From Meghimatium bilineatum (taxonomy: Eukaryota > Mollusca > Gastropoda > Stylommatophora > Philomycidae), in contig CM067312.1 of NCBI GenBank assembly GCA_034231615.1, positions 3,203,001 through 3,267,000 of the forward strand: a DNA stretch of 64,000 bases, in the 5' to 3' direction. Made by a program: the position numbers and the translations under genes. Of this stretch, positions 35,001 through 48,900 are shown piece after piece (positions within the stretch are counted from its first letter, which is position 1; every line of letters starts with the position of its first letter). The notes beneath the pieces are model-generated. The model did no database searches. It was not told the origin of the DNA and saw only the letters and a program-made list of their open reading frames with translations.

Positions 35001-38000
35001 TGTTATCCATCGTTTTCAAGTCTGCCCCTGTCTTTATATACATTGTATCTGTATAGCTTTTTGATGTGCACAGTCTGATGGTAGTCTGGAAGCATGTGAA
35101 AACCACTTAATCTGTTGTCTTCTGATGTAATCCAGTATTGAAACTGTGTTAGTCTTTTTGTTTTTGATTGAGTCTCTTATTAGTACTCCGAGAAATCTAC
35201 TTAGACAAGTCATTCTGAAGTAAAATTTATTTTGGATTCTGTTGTTAGTGTCCACCTTTGACATTGGTAAAATAGTGATGGTGTGATGATCGTTTTATAT
35301 AGTGTAGTTTTTGGAGTTCTGTTCATATATTTGTTTTTGAAAATAGAAGGCATCGGCCCCAAGATCCGGTATGCTATGTTGCATCTATGTCGGATTTCTT
35401 TGATGTTTGTCCCATTCGATGATGTGATGCTTACAAGATAAGTGAATTCTTTCATCTATTTAAGTTGTTGGTCATCGATTAGAATTGTGGTGTTTCTTTC
35501 TGTTTTTTTCGATTGATATTGCCTCGGTTTTGTCTGTGTTTATCTTTATGTTAAAGTCCCTATATGTTGTTTCGGATGCTGACGTGAAATAATACACACA
35601 GCAATAAAAAGGGTATAATCATATAAATAACAATACACAGGACATAAATGATGTTTCTACCAAAGGGCCTTTATCAAGATAAGAACATAACATCAAAAAA
35701 TGACGAGTAGAAATGACAACGACACAAACAAACGTGTCCGAGCGAAATATGTATGGCATTGTTGATGAGTCATCAATCGCAGTGCTACTATTTCATCTAT
35801 TTAACTGCTTGTGTTCGTTATCGTTCATATATTCGGAACCTCAATTTCTCCACATACTTGCCATCATTGCATGCTTTATAACTGTTTAGCTAGACTGATT
35901 CTATGTAGCCCAATACACACACATTCTCTCTCATACACAGCTTTCACGACTACATTATACGCACACACTCAAGACAACTGTTAAAAATGTGTGTTGAGTG
36001 GCTTTAGCCTGGACATTTTCAGCTTATGTTGCTATCATACTTGCAATAAATACTTCTTTTATGAGTGGATAAAATATGGCAACTGAATCATATACGAGTA
36101 CAACCCAGTGAAATGCCCACTTATATGTGTGTTAATGTGTACGTGTGTGTGTGTTCATGTGTACGTGTGTGAGCGCTCACACTTGTTTCGGGCTTATTTT
36201 AAGCTCGATCAATGATGTCAGGGTAGTAATCTAGCAGCTTTTCTCCTGCTGTTGTCTTTATAATTTGTCAGTTTTTTCGTGGCGCTCCTTCCTGGGCTCC
36301 AGGTGCATCTGCAATTAAATTGTGTCCGTTTCAAAATTTGCAATATTGTAGATGCTTGCTATGTGAAACGGGAATTTAGGAGAATACAGTATTTGCACAC
36401 TACAAAACATACAGTAGAGATATACACACTGCAAAATATACAGTAGTACTATATACACACTACAAATATACAGTAGTACTATATACACACTTTACTGGTA
36501 GTATTCCTATTCATGATGTGGCCATCACCCCAGCATTTTTTTGGCTGCAGTTATTTTCTAGGCAATATAAATACGTCAGTAGTTTGCCAGTGCTTTCTGA
36601 GCGGCCCGGATGCACAATTGTCTGTGGCGGGGATCAAACTCAGTACCATGGCCGTCACAGACGGGCCCTGTACCACTCCGCCACAGATCCGGACATATAT
36701 ATACTTCAAAACATATAGTAGTTCTATACACACTAAAAATACAGTAGTACAATACACACTGCTAAAATACAGTAGTACAATACACACTGCAAAAATACAG
36801 TAGTACAATACACACTGCTAAAATACAGTAGTACAATACACACTGCTAAAATACAGTAGTACAATACACACTGCTAAAATACAGTAGTACAATACACACT
36901 GCTAAAATACAGTACATATATTTATATAGTATATGTAGGCCTATATATAATATACATAGGCCTATATATATTATTTAGGTCAGCCATATAGTTTTTCATC
37001 CGGTGTTCACTTACGAATCCGCACTCGTGATCAAATTATCCTCTATACACATTCAATCTATTGCCAGCTTGTTAAATGATTGTTGTAGCTATATAAGTAA
37101 GAGGAGACATCAAACAGCAATGCGTTTGTACAATAATAATTTAAAAAAACCGATGAGCATGTACTTAGAATGAGAACAGACTTCCACCACTAGCATTAAA
37201 ATGGGTACCGGTTGGCAAAAGAAAAGGAGGAAACGACTTCTTCGCAATACAACGATCAAAAAAGGTATGACTATGGGTCTCAACAACATGCAATAATTAC
37301 ACACAGTAGCATCACATTGCTTGAACTGGAGAGCTCTGGTTTCTGCATTATGCGACGTATTCGGTGCTGAAGGAAGATAGATATATTAGATTATATTAGC
37401 TAACTAGGTAGGCAGATATATAAGATAGACAGATATATTCGATTATATTAGCTAACTAGGTAGGTAGGTAGATATATAAAATAGACAGATATATAGATTA
37501 GATAGATGTATAGCTAACTGATATCTTTGTCATGATTAGATAAAGATAAGTCTTGTATAAAATGTTGAAGGAGGAAAGAGAGGCGATTGAGGATTTTTCT
37601 CTTCTGTTAGTGGATGGTTCTTCGAAACATAGTGGTTACTGCATTTGTCTTTGGGGTTGTCCATAAATAAAGTCAACACATTTTTTGACACTCCCCACCC
37701 ATTTTTGTCAAGAATTCAGGAACCCAACCCCTCTGGTTAATTATGTTTTTTTAATACGAAAAAAGTGCGAAAAGATGACATACTTTTTGTAGATTTTAAT
37801 CATTTATTTTTCCTAATTCCAGCAATTTAATTGTGGTGTATAAAAATTGTATTGTTGATGTCAACACCCGCCGCTTCCCTTGTCAACAACTGTCACACTT
37901 TTTCCTGAACCCCTTTCCCCTAATTGTTGACTTATGAACAGCACCTAGTATTGCCGAGGTATCGTGTTCTATCCGGGTCGTATCGTCTTGCTTACCAATT

Positions 38001-38656
38001 ATTTATTTTTTTCTGAGATCCCTGAAGATTATTTCTTGCGGGTGATGTACCGTCTCGTGGACAGGGATAGAGTACATCTGGGAACACAGAGTTCAACTAA
38101 GTCAATCCTCTACCTCTTTTGACATCTTCCGTTACTAAAAATAACTTGATATATATTTACCTTCCTTGCTACAGCTACGCGAAGTGAAAAGATTCATCTA
38201 GGCATCTAATCGCGAACAAATTCATGTAGTTTTTGGAACTTTGACTGTCTCAGTAGCCCCTCCGCTACGGAAGCCTTCAGAATCATATGGGCCCTATTCA
38301 ACACCATGTCTTCACCTAGTTCCTATTGCTTGTAGTGTGTGTCTTTCCAGTGTTATCTCAGGTATACACTGGATGGTTTGCTGCAGGGTGTTTTCATTTC
38401 CTGTTTTCAACTGTCGAGTTTGACCTTCACATGTGTAGTGTGAGACCAGTGCAAATTACAAGTGCTTATCCTTGAAGGAAATAAAATGTAAATATACTAT
38501 CGCACAGTTGTGTACAACGTCATTTGCTATATTCGTTTTTATAATCCCCTGCCTTCTGTTATTTATAAGACTGCAACACGTGTGTGCTATGCCACGGCCA
38601 TCTAGATACAACAAAGTATTAACTACATGAATATTCCACGTCACAGTAGCAGGCGG

Positions 38657-38740
<84 letters not shown>

Positions 38741-41700
38741 TATATATATATATATATTGCCTAGATTTCTCTTAAATTTAGTAAATAAGCCTACATTTTC
38801 GAGTTATAATATGGTGAAAACTGGTTCAAGGTCGCGATAATCACTAGTTTAACGTTTTCATCAGAAATATTCTAAATTCCTTCTCAGTAGGGTCCCATGT
38901 GCTGACTTAGTCATCTGGGCTGACCCCACTGTTCATTGGTCACTTCTTTGCTTATATTATGTGTCGCTAGCCAATGGTTAGTTAAAAAAAAAGGGGTGCA
39001 GAGACGTTGAAGCGAGCACTTGTGCTCGCTTCGCTCGCCAGGACCAGGACTCATACTGGTTCAGACCTTGCTACGCCTCCCCGCGGAGCACCCTGGGCAA
39101 CAGAGAAATCTGGCTAAGGTAGCAAGGATCGGACGATCTCCAGCTGAGGTGGGAACCTGCTGTGGACTTGGAAACTTCCAAGAGAGAAACGACTCTTTCA
39201 TCTACAGTTCGTCCCGGGATTTCAAGCAAGCCTCAGCAAAACTTTCGTCAGCCTTTTCGACTTTTCGCCAAGGCTCAAGTACGTTTCGCCAGTCCCCAGG
39301 TCACCCCGACGTCGTGATATCGCCAGAAAAAGTCCTTTTTAGGACTAGGTGGAAAGCGACGTGACCAGGCATAGCGAGTGCCTGGTCGAATCCCCCAACT
39401 AACCAAACCTAACCAAAGGTTAGTTAAAATAAAACTTCTTATTTCGAGGTACACTTCTTTCAACTGCGGACGTTAGTTCAATTAAGTTATATCAGAGCTT
39501 TTAATTATCAAAAAATTGAGGTTGCGGTATTGGTAATACTGTCACCATGTGCTACGGAGACTATTAGCCAGCTAATTACAAGAAAACACAAGAAACGTCA
39601 AATAGCATCACCAAATAATGTCCATAAGTAACGTTAACATTGTTTTCGAAATTAAATGGAACACCTTATATGGAACAAAACAACAGCTCATAAACACATG
39701 CATATATCACACAATGGCATTGGGTCAAAGGTTCTGAACCCATGGACTGCAGAATCAGCAACCACGCACCAACCAACTAGCAATATACATGCAACATATT
39801 TACTGTTAACTAGGGTTGTAATGTCAAAATATATGTTTTTTTTACTTGTAAAATTTCAGGTAAAATAGGGTCAAAAACTTTCAATACGTTTTCAAAGTAA
39901 CCAACAATAGCATAGGGGCCTATAAACATAAATTATTAAAACATAAATTTCATTTCCGGTGACACAAATGACTAAATTTGTAAGCCATTTGTTCATGGCT
40001 AAATTCTGGCAACTCTGCCGCTTACCCCAAGGGTACATGTCATGATAACATCTTTGCACTTTTATAAATGAGATCATCATATAACTAATGTAAAATAGCT
40101 TGTGCGTATCTGTTTGTGGTTTTAGCCGACTAAAACCCCATATTTTCCTAGTATCAAGGCGATCACCAGCTTGTGATGAAACAACACTATTTAAAAAGAA
40201 ATTAAAACAACGTTCTGTATAAGCCACATTCACCAAATATTGTCATTGTATTACCGGTATACATTCTCCATTTAGTGTCAACAAGCCCATATATAGGGGC
40301 TGGGGTGGGGAGGATCACACCCATTCTTAGGTATTTAGAACATGACTTATGGTACTAAGGTGGGGGAACCCCCCCCCCCTTTTCCTTCAAACGCCAACGA
40401 CTATCTGCAAAAAGTAACCAAAATTAAAATGAAACAGGAAGTTATAGTGAAAGTGAACGAACGACGCTTTTATGGTTTTTGCCTTCTATATTTAAGTAAA
40501 ATATCCCCCCCCCCCAAATCCCCCCTTTCATCATCATCAAGTGCCGTCTCAGCAACGAAGGTTGGCTGCAACAGATCTCCAACATCCACTGTCTCTTGTC
40601 TTGGTGGTGCACTCTGCTAGACTGTAACCTGTCCATCCTGTGATCTTACTATCCCACTTGTATCTCTGTCTACCTCTTGCTCTCTTCCCCTTGACTTTAG
40701 TAGAGGGTAAAGGGTTTCCTTTACTGAAAACGTATCTACTACCTTGAGTGTGAGACCATCACCGCTTTGTGATACCCTCAGACAATTTTATGGCCCGCCA
40801 AAATTTTGCTCCTGCCCCCACCCCCAAAGTAATATACAGTTATTGCTAGTCCACTACTGGACAGTATGACTTAGGCTAAGAACTGCATTCTGTCCATATT
40901 GCTCGGTCATCTGTGTTATTCATCACCATCATACATGTGTGTGTACATCACATTCTTTCACGCCACATTCCAGAATGGCTGTTATCACTTTCACTTCCAT
41001 GGACTTGCAGTGTTATCTATTTGCGTGCCTTACTAAGCCTGCAGATAAAGGGGAGCAACTTCCATCCTCACCCAAGGTAGTAGATTCATTCTATAGGGGG
41101 GGGGAATGGGAGGTTACCTAGAAAGCAAGTACATTCTTGCATTTTCGTGGTTGAGATCTCCGTTTTGATGAAAAATGTGACCTTTTGTGAAAAAACGTTT
41201 GGGGATTGGGGGGGGGGGCTTTTGGCTCTCCTTATGATCAAGTTTCTAGTGCTAAAAGCCATCATCCCCCCCTTATCTATGGGCCTGCTCCCACCTCTTA
41301 GACTATTACAACATTGCTTCTAGTAAGGGATAAAAGTTTCATAATCCGGTAACCACCTTTAAATAGAAAATAGGTGGCTAGAGTAACACATGGCAAATAT
41401 CAAAATAAACAGAAATAGATATTAGTGTTACCAAAATAAGTCGATAAAACAACCTAACAACGAGCCACAGTACCAGACGACGTTTCGACTAAAAGCCTTC
41501 ATCAGGACAAACAAAAGACCGCAGTCAACAAATCTTAAGTAGAGGCAATGTGGTAGTGATTGGAAGGAAAAAAGAGGGAAGAAGTATAGTAGCTAGTGGG
41601 AGATGGAGGAAGCAAAGATGAGGCTTTTTATGTGCTCTCTTCCCTCCTTACTTACCATTTTTCGTCTTCCCCTCACACCTTTTTCCTCCCTGTCATGTCA

Positions 41701-44700
41701 TCTTTGCTTCCTCTATCTCCCACTCGCTACTGTACTTCCTTCCTCTTTTTTCCTTCTACCACATCACTACCACATTGCCTCTATTTAAGATTTGATGACT
41801 TTGGTATTTTTTTTGTCTTGATGAAAGCTTTTTAGTCGAAGCGTCGTCTGTCACCGTGTATCGTTGTCAGGTTGTTTTATCCACTTCTTTTGGTAACACT
41901 GATACCTATTTTTATTCATTTGTATTACTTTTAGTACTTGTGTGACGTATGGCTGAGCGGTTAGAGTGTGGTATCACACCCATGAGGTCCAGAGTTCGAT
42001 CTCCGGGAAGGGCTGGCTTTTTTTTCTGTCGGAGTGTAAATTAAAAAATTCACCCTGAACATGACGTGGCGACAGCAAAGGTCATGCGACCTTTATGGCA
42101 CAGGCCATTCGAATACTCCACTCTCTGTAACTCCCTAACGGGAAAAATACAGCATTTCAGTATTTATAAAAAAACACAAAAAAACTGTTAGTACTTAAAG
42201 GAACGTAGCTAAATGTGGGTAACCTGCCCTCCCCCTTCCCAACGTTTTCCTGAAGAAAGGTGAATTAAAAATCTAATGAAGATAATAATAAATGTTCGTA
42301 AAATTGGCTATTAATTTTTTAGGTAAAATTCCCACTTACTGCCCTGTATCATACCCATAAGTAGATTGTATTCATAATACAATGAGTAGTCTGTTGTAGG
42401 TCCAACTTCGTATTTTTATCGCCAGATCATGCGAATTTTATTGTACAGTTGATGTTAGAATAAAAATCATAACTTCCGTGTGTTGACAGGGCCCGATAGG
42501 GGAGTAAAAGAGTAGCAATACTGTTTACCTTCGATGCATGTCGCAAGACGGAACTAATGATGTTTTGGAATTGAGTTGGCTGTCTCATCCTATTTAACGT
42601 CAGTAACCCAAAAGTCATGCTGAAGTTGGATATGTCAAGCCGAAATGCGCAGATATCGTAGTATGGCTGTAAACCATGACACATCGCATCCCGTTCTCCG
42701 ATTAAGCCCTGCTAATCTGCAGGAGTTTGAGAACGAACACAAAAGAAGAATATACGTCTCTATAGCAGAAAGTTAGTCTACTTTTCTTTGTCTGCGTTTG
42801 TTCTCAAACTCCTGCATATTGGCAAGATGTAGTCCTGAAAATGGAATATATTTCAGCCTAACTCATCCGACTACAACATTGCTTCTATATCACGTTGACG
42901 CTTTATGGGATGGGACCGCCAACTGACAAATACCTTTCTTAGTCTTCTCGTATTATATGCATGACAGGCAACATAAATTATTCTTCATTCCCCGTTCAGT
43001 CACCAGTGAGACAAAGGACGAGTTCGTCTATCTATCTATACACTATATCCCTTGTTTGCCTTCCGTGTCAGGGGTACAAAAGTTCTCTGGAGATGGCCTT
43101 TCTGTGTGCTGTTTGTAAGCTTGTTCCTGTGGCATCTTTGATTTCTGTGATCTATATTTTACATGGTCTGCCTCTGGCGTTACAGTGGTTATATTCGTTT
43201 ATATCGTCTATTATATATGCTATATTCGTCTAGAGTTCGTCTATATCCTTACATTATACTTCACTAGCTGGGGACGAGTTCGTCTTTATCCCGACACATG
43301 TTTGAGCGAATCGCTGTAGCTATGAGTAAATGTTGAATTATGAATGAATCAAGGCACGACATCCCTTCAGTATGTGTGTGCGTGCACCTGTTTCCCCTAT
43401 CTCTCTACACATGGATGATGGAGCAAGCCATGTTTTGTGTAGGTGATTGTTCAGCTTGCTGCGGTATGGACAAGCAGTTACCGTCTTCGCTAGCCAAGTT
43501 TGAACCTGTGTTTCCCCGTCACATATCCCCACTTGTCAGCATCTGCAGGTTCTCAGTTGACATTTGGCGTTGTTCACACGACTATCTCAGACAGTGGAGT
43601 GCATATATATACCATGTGCTTCTCTCTGTGGACATTTGACTATCACATTTATGGCCTGAAGTTTGTCTTGTCGTGTCTGTCTATAGACAATCGAATCTTG
43701 TGTACTCATTTATCTAATCTTAACTTATGCAATCTTAAGTTCAATAAATCAATCAAGTGCCATGCCGAGTGACGTAGGCGATCATGTTTCTCCACAACTC
43801 TACGTCTCTTTCATAAATTCAATTGGTGACATTTTCTTATGCCAGAGTGACAACCCATCTAGCAAATTCTCTCTTTGACTTCCTCAGTCTCTTCTCGCTT
43901 TAACCTTTCAGGTTCTTAATAAATATTCAGTTTTGCTCGTCTCATCATTCTTTAATCATTTAATGACATCAAATATACAAATGGTTAAATGGCAGTCCTA
44001 CGTTGAACAGGATGGACGTTTCGACCAAAAGGTCTTTATCAAGAAATACAGAATGAAACAACAAATGCAGAATGAAACAACACAATCAAACGTAGACTAC
44101 ATGTACCAGTAATGTGATACATATACAAGTCTGAAAAACAAATAGAGAAGCAGTGATTCTACCCATTCAAAGTAGGACCATGACCTGGGTATTAAAAACC
44201 CCCAACATGATCATGTACTCTTGAATATAAAAAAAATCTTTGCATAGAGCTACCCATTGGACGAGGAAAAAACTTCAAACATATGTCGGGGAGCACATAG
44301 GCCTATTGTTCTATTTTCTGACCGAATCAGTGTTGAGACTTGGAACCCTGGAGTCTGTGCTCAACGTAGACTGGGAGGTAGTCCATGTCTTTGAGAACAT
44401 AACAACCAAAGTTTAACGCGACTGTCGTCGTTACCCAACACGGCTCATACAGAGAAAATATTGTGTTCAGTATCCAAGAGCACACGGGAAAGGATATATT
44501 TCTTACACAAGATTTGTTCGTTGACTGCAATGCTCATCGTTCGTAATAGGCGCAATCTACCTACTTCTGTGGGTAATAAACGCAATCTACCTACTTCTGT
44601 GGGTAATAAACGCAATCTACCTACTTCTGTGGGTAATAAACGCAATCTGCCTACTTCTGTGGGTAATAAACGCAATCTACCTACTTATGTGGGTAATAAA

Positions 44701-45882
44701 CGCAATCTACCTACTTTTGTGGGTAATAAACGCAATGCAAAGAATCAAAACACACCGTGCATGGTGATGGATTGGAGGCCATAACAAATGAGAAATGCGT
44801 AGGTCAGATCACCTAGCGTGTTTGTCGAAGCAGCACCTCGTTTAGAAAGGTGTATCGACCCTAAGTTTAATTCTACTGGTGCCGTTGCTCAACACGGCTC
44901 ATACGAAAGAAAATAGGTTTGGACCTAGGGACACGAATGGTTGTAGTGGAATGGTCTTCCTAAACGAGGAATATTTCGTCTCCTGCGAAGCGCCTCATTG
45001 GAGAAAAGCTGCACAGTGAGTGACTCATAAAAATACCAGCTTGTCTCGTAACATTGATAGAAGGCATCTTTATATAGGCAGTACATTAAGCTGAGAGCAG
45101 AAGTCTTCTGTTTATGAAATAAAGTTCAGAGAAACCACCACACAGCACATAGGAAGTTCTAATTGTTGGAAATTCCTTGGGATAGTTACGAAATCCACAA
45201 CAATCTAACTTAAGTCAACACATCTTATTTCACATGACCTATCAAATACTACTATCTATATGTTTGTCTGCTTAACCGTCCCAGTATGGACGGCATGGAT
45301 ACCATGGGATTTTGAATCAGCAACCAACCAACAGAAACGCATGTTCTGATCATACAGCCAAACTATGTGTGATCAGAACATAACATACTTATTTCCAGTG
45401 GCAATATACGGTTGAGATATACGCATGGACATTAAATAAAACAGTAACAACGATAATCGTCGTTTTCGAAATGAGATGCTACAGAAGAATTTTACGTACA
45501 CGATACTAAAAAGACAAATCACGAAGTGTTAATATCAATAAACGTTGAAAAGGGCTGATTCCTTAGCAACATCTTAACAAGAATCCTATAATCTATTTTG
45601 TCGTATAAAGAGATATAACAGCATGGAAAGATTAATAACTGAAGGCAGAATTGACGACAACAGGGAAATATGGCGCCCAAGACGACGATTGTGCAGCGAT
45701 ATATCAGATTGTTTAAACATGTCTCTAGCCGCGGGTCGTTAACTTGCCCAGAATCGCTGAGTGTTCAGAGAATCCACAAGGAAGACCAAAATCTGGAAAG
45801 AATATGTCACATGATGATGATTCAACAAACCCATTACTCATTGCCACAATCATGTACAGCATCTATCTTGTCTTACCTTATG

Positions 45883-45935
<53 letters not shown>

Positions 45936-48900
45936 GCACATATATGCAGTGCAGGATTTACCTATGAGCTAAACAAGCTATAGCTTACGACTCCCACTTT
46001 TTTTGGGTCCTCCCCCCCCCCCCAAACAATGTTTTATTTCACTATCTATATACTTCTTAATTGTAAAAATTCCCCCATATCTCAAATATCTTAGGGCCTT
46101 ATCAAGTCTAAATCCGGCACTACACATATGCCTATATATCCATATATGAATGGATAAGCTCTGTAGCTCTGATTTTGTGTATAGAAATCGCAATGGCTTG
46201 ACCGATTCGGATGAAGTTTGGCACGTTCACTAATTGGGTCATAATCTCACCTGTAGTCGGTATGAGAAATCTTAAAAGTTGTGAATTACTGTCCAAAATC
46301 AATATCGATTGAGTAGAAAGCCAATGAAAAAGAAGAGGAAGACATTATGGGCTACATAGAAATAGATGGACATGGTGGTGTTCATGTCTAACTTATGTAG
46401 TCCTAAACATACACATAGATGAAAATGGTCGGTGGTATTCTTGTCTAGAATGATGTAAATCTGTAGTCCTATACACACAAATAGATGGACATGTAGATGG
46501 AGTTCCACCCCATAACTTCCTTAGTCACCTCTTGAACATGCATGGGTGGTAAACAATGTTGCTATTTTTTATTCCCCATTTGAGCTCTGGCATCATTCTT
46601 GTAGCTTCGACAGCAATCTCCACTGATCTCTGAACATATGCTCTTGTAAACGACATGGCCCAGGATCAGACCTGTGACCTCTTGAGCACACGGGAAATGG
46701 CTTAACCACTATTCCAGGGAGATCCATTATCAGAAACTGCTTAGAACCTCTGATATAAATTATATGCTGATTGTAGCGGTTTGTTACAGCTTGAGATCTG
46801 TCGCAGTGAAAGACAGATGTGTTCTCATGTGTCAATTGATCATCTTGAGAGAATAATAGATACACCACACTGTCTCTACTAGAGTATCTTAATTTAACTT
46901 CAAAGCAGATGGGACTAACCTGAAATAGATCAATATTTTCCAGTAGTTTTTTTTTATCTTGATAATAACAGATAGGGGATGTATTAAATTAATTTAAATA
47001 TAGTCCAGGCAAAGGCACAGTGTCACAAGATGAAGAACATTATAATTAATATACCTTTGTCAAATGAGTTGAGAAAGAAAAACTGTCAATAAAAAAACTG
47101 TCAATACTACATTTTCCCCATTAAGGAGTTGCAGGGAGGGGATTGAATAGCTGTGTGATAAAGGCAGCATGCTCTTGCTGTAGCCAAGTCATGTACAGGG
47201 TGAGTTTTTAAATTTACCCTCTGACAGGAAAAACCCAGTCCTTACCGTAGATCGAACTCTAGACCTCACTAGTGTGAGACCAACGCTCTAACCTCTCGAC
47301 CATGCACCAGATTGAGAAAGAAAGTACTTAGATAATAATAATTCAGCCCGTAAGTCCTCATCAGAATGTTGAGGTCCTACATTGAAGACATCAGCAAACA
47401 AAAGACAGATTCCATATTATACCGATACTCTAGTGGAGGTATTTTAAAGAGCAAAATTTTATTTGGTGGGGGCTTACCTCCTCTCCGAAACTTCCCTAAC
47501 CAGCAGTTGGAAATAACACAACTGTCATCCTGCATTATTCTGCCAAAAAGATGACTAATCTAATATAGAAAAGAAATGATGATGATGAAGTAATCTCTTT
47601 AGCTGTGAGAAGGTATCTCTTAACAGCATATGGCCTTTTTTGGACGAAGCATATGTCTATCTCAGCTGAATAACTGAGGTGACACCCGAGCTTGTATAAA
47701 GTTTGTTGTCTTAAAGGCTTGGTTGCATAAAGGAAGAGTTCAAGGGTACATGTTTTGTCCCCAAAAGGAGGCATTCCTTTGTGCCAGTTTCCCGTAAATT
47801 CTGCCTACCTCTTGATCACCACCCCTCGACTCTACCTTCAAGAGTTGTGATAGACATCCACATAAAGTGTTTCGAATAGATAGACATGGTGGATGGTATT
47901 CATGTCTAGCTTGATGTAGTCCTTAATTACAGGAATATATTCAAATAGATGGACATGCTGTACTGTTTGAAAATGATTTTAACTGAATTAATTGTGACGT
48001 TTTGATCCCAAAGAAGTTATAGGACCAACATACCCCTGATCATGTCCACAAAGCTAATGGAACAATGATGAACTAGTTGGCCCAGAAGTATTGGCTCATC
48101 TCAGGCCTATATGTTACAGTTCTGGCAGAATTTACAAGATACTGACATGAAGGAATGTCTCCTTTTGGGGATAAAACATGTATCCACAAACTCTTCCTAA
48201 TGCAACCATGCTTTTAAGGGACAAAACATGTACCCATAAACTCTTCCTAATGCAGCCAAGCCTTAAAGGGACAAAACATGTACCCATGAACTCTTCCTAA
48301 TGCAACCAAGCCTTTAAGACAACAAACTTTATACAAGCTCAGGTGTCACCTCAGTTATTCAGCTGAGATAGACATATGCTTCGTCCAAAAAAGGCCATAT
48401 GCTGTTAAGAGACACCTTCTCACAGCTAAAGAGATTATTTAATCATCATCATTTCTATTCTATATTAGATTAGTCATCCTTTTGGCAGAATAATGCAGGA
48501 TGACAGTTGTGTTATTTCCAACTGCTGGTTAGGGAAGTTTCGGAGAGGAGGTAAGCCCCCACCAAGTAAAATTTTGCTCTTTAAAATACCTTCACAAGTG
48601 AGAGGGAAACATCATGAGATGAATGGTACTGTCTAAGGCAAGAGACAAAAAATGTTGGAGGTCCATTGCATCCAATCTTGTGGTAACCAGGGCCTGAACT
48701 TCTAGTTGAGGGTGCAAAGAACAGGGTCACTATCTACTTTCCAGGCATGTCGTAGGAGGTGACTAAGGAAAGTTGGGGGATAGGTTGGCAACTTGTCACC
48801 TGTGAAAAAAATTGTCATTGTACATTCTATCTCAGTTTCTTTATGTTTTGTCTTTGATTAAATAATCCCCAGGAATGATGATGTGATGCAGGACAGCGGG

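Noticed and set aside
41943-42015. Functional tRNA-Ser/Leu gene
   Set aside because: It shares a 150 bp non-tRNA body with 47085-47312, so it is a SINE. The acceptor arms do not pair properly.
44551-44736. CRISPR-like regular repeats
   Set aside because: Units are contiguous with no unique spacers, and the genome is clearly eukaryotic. The same applies to 17400 and 54051.
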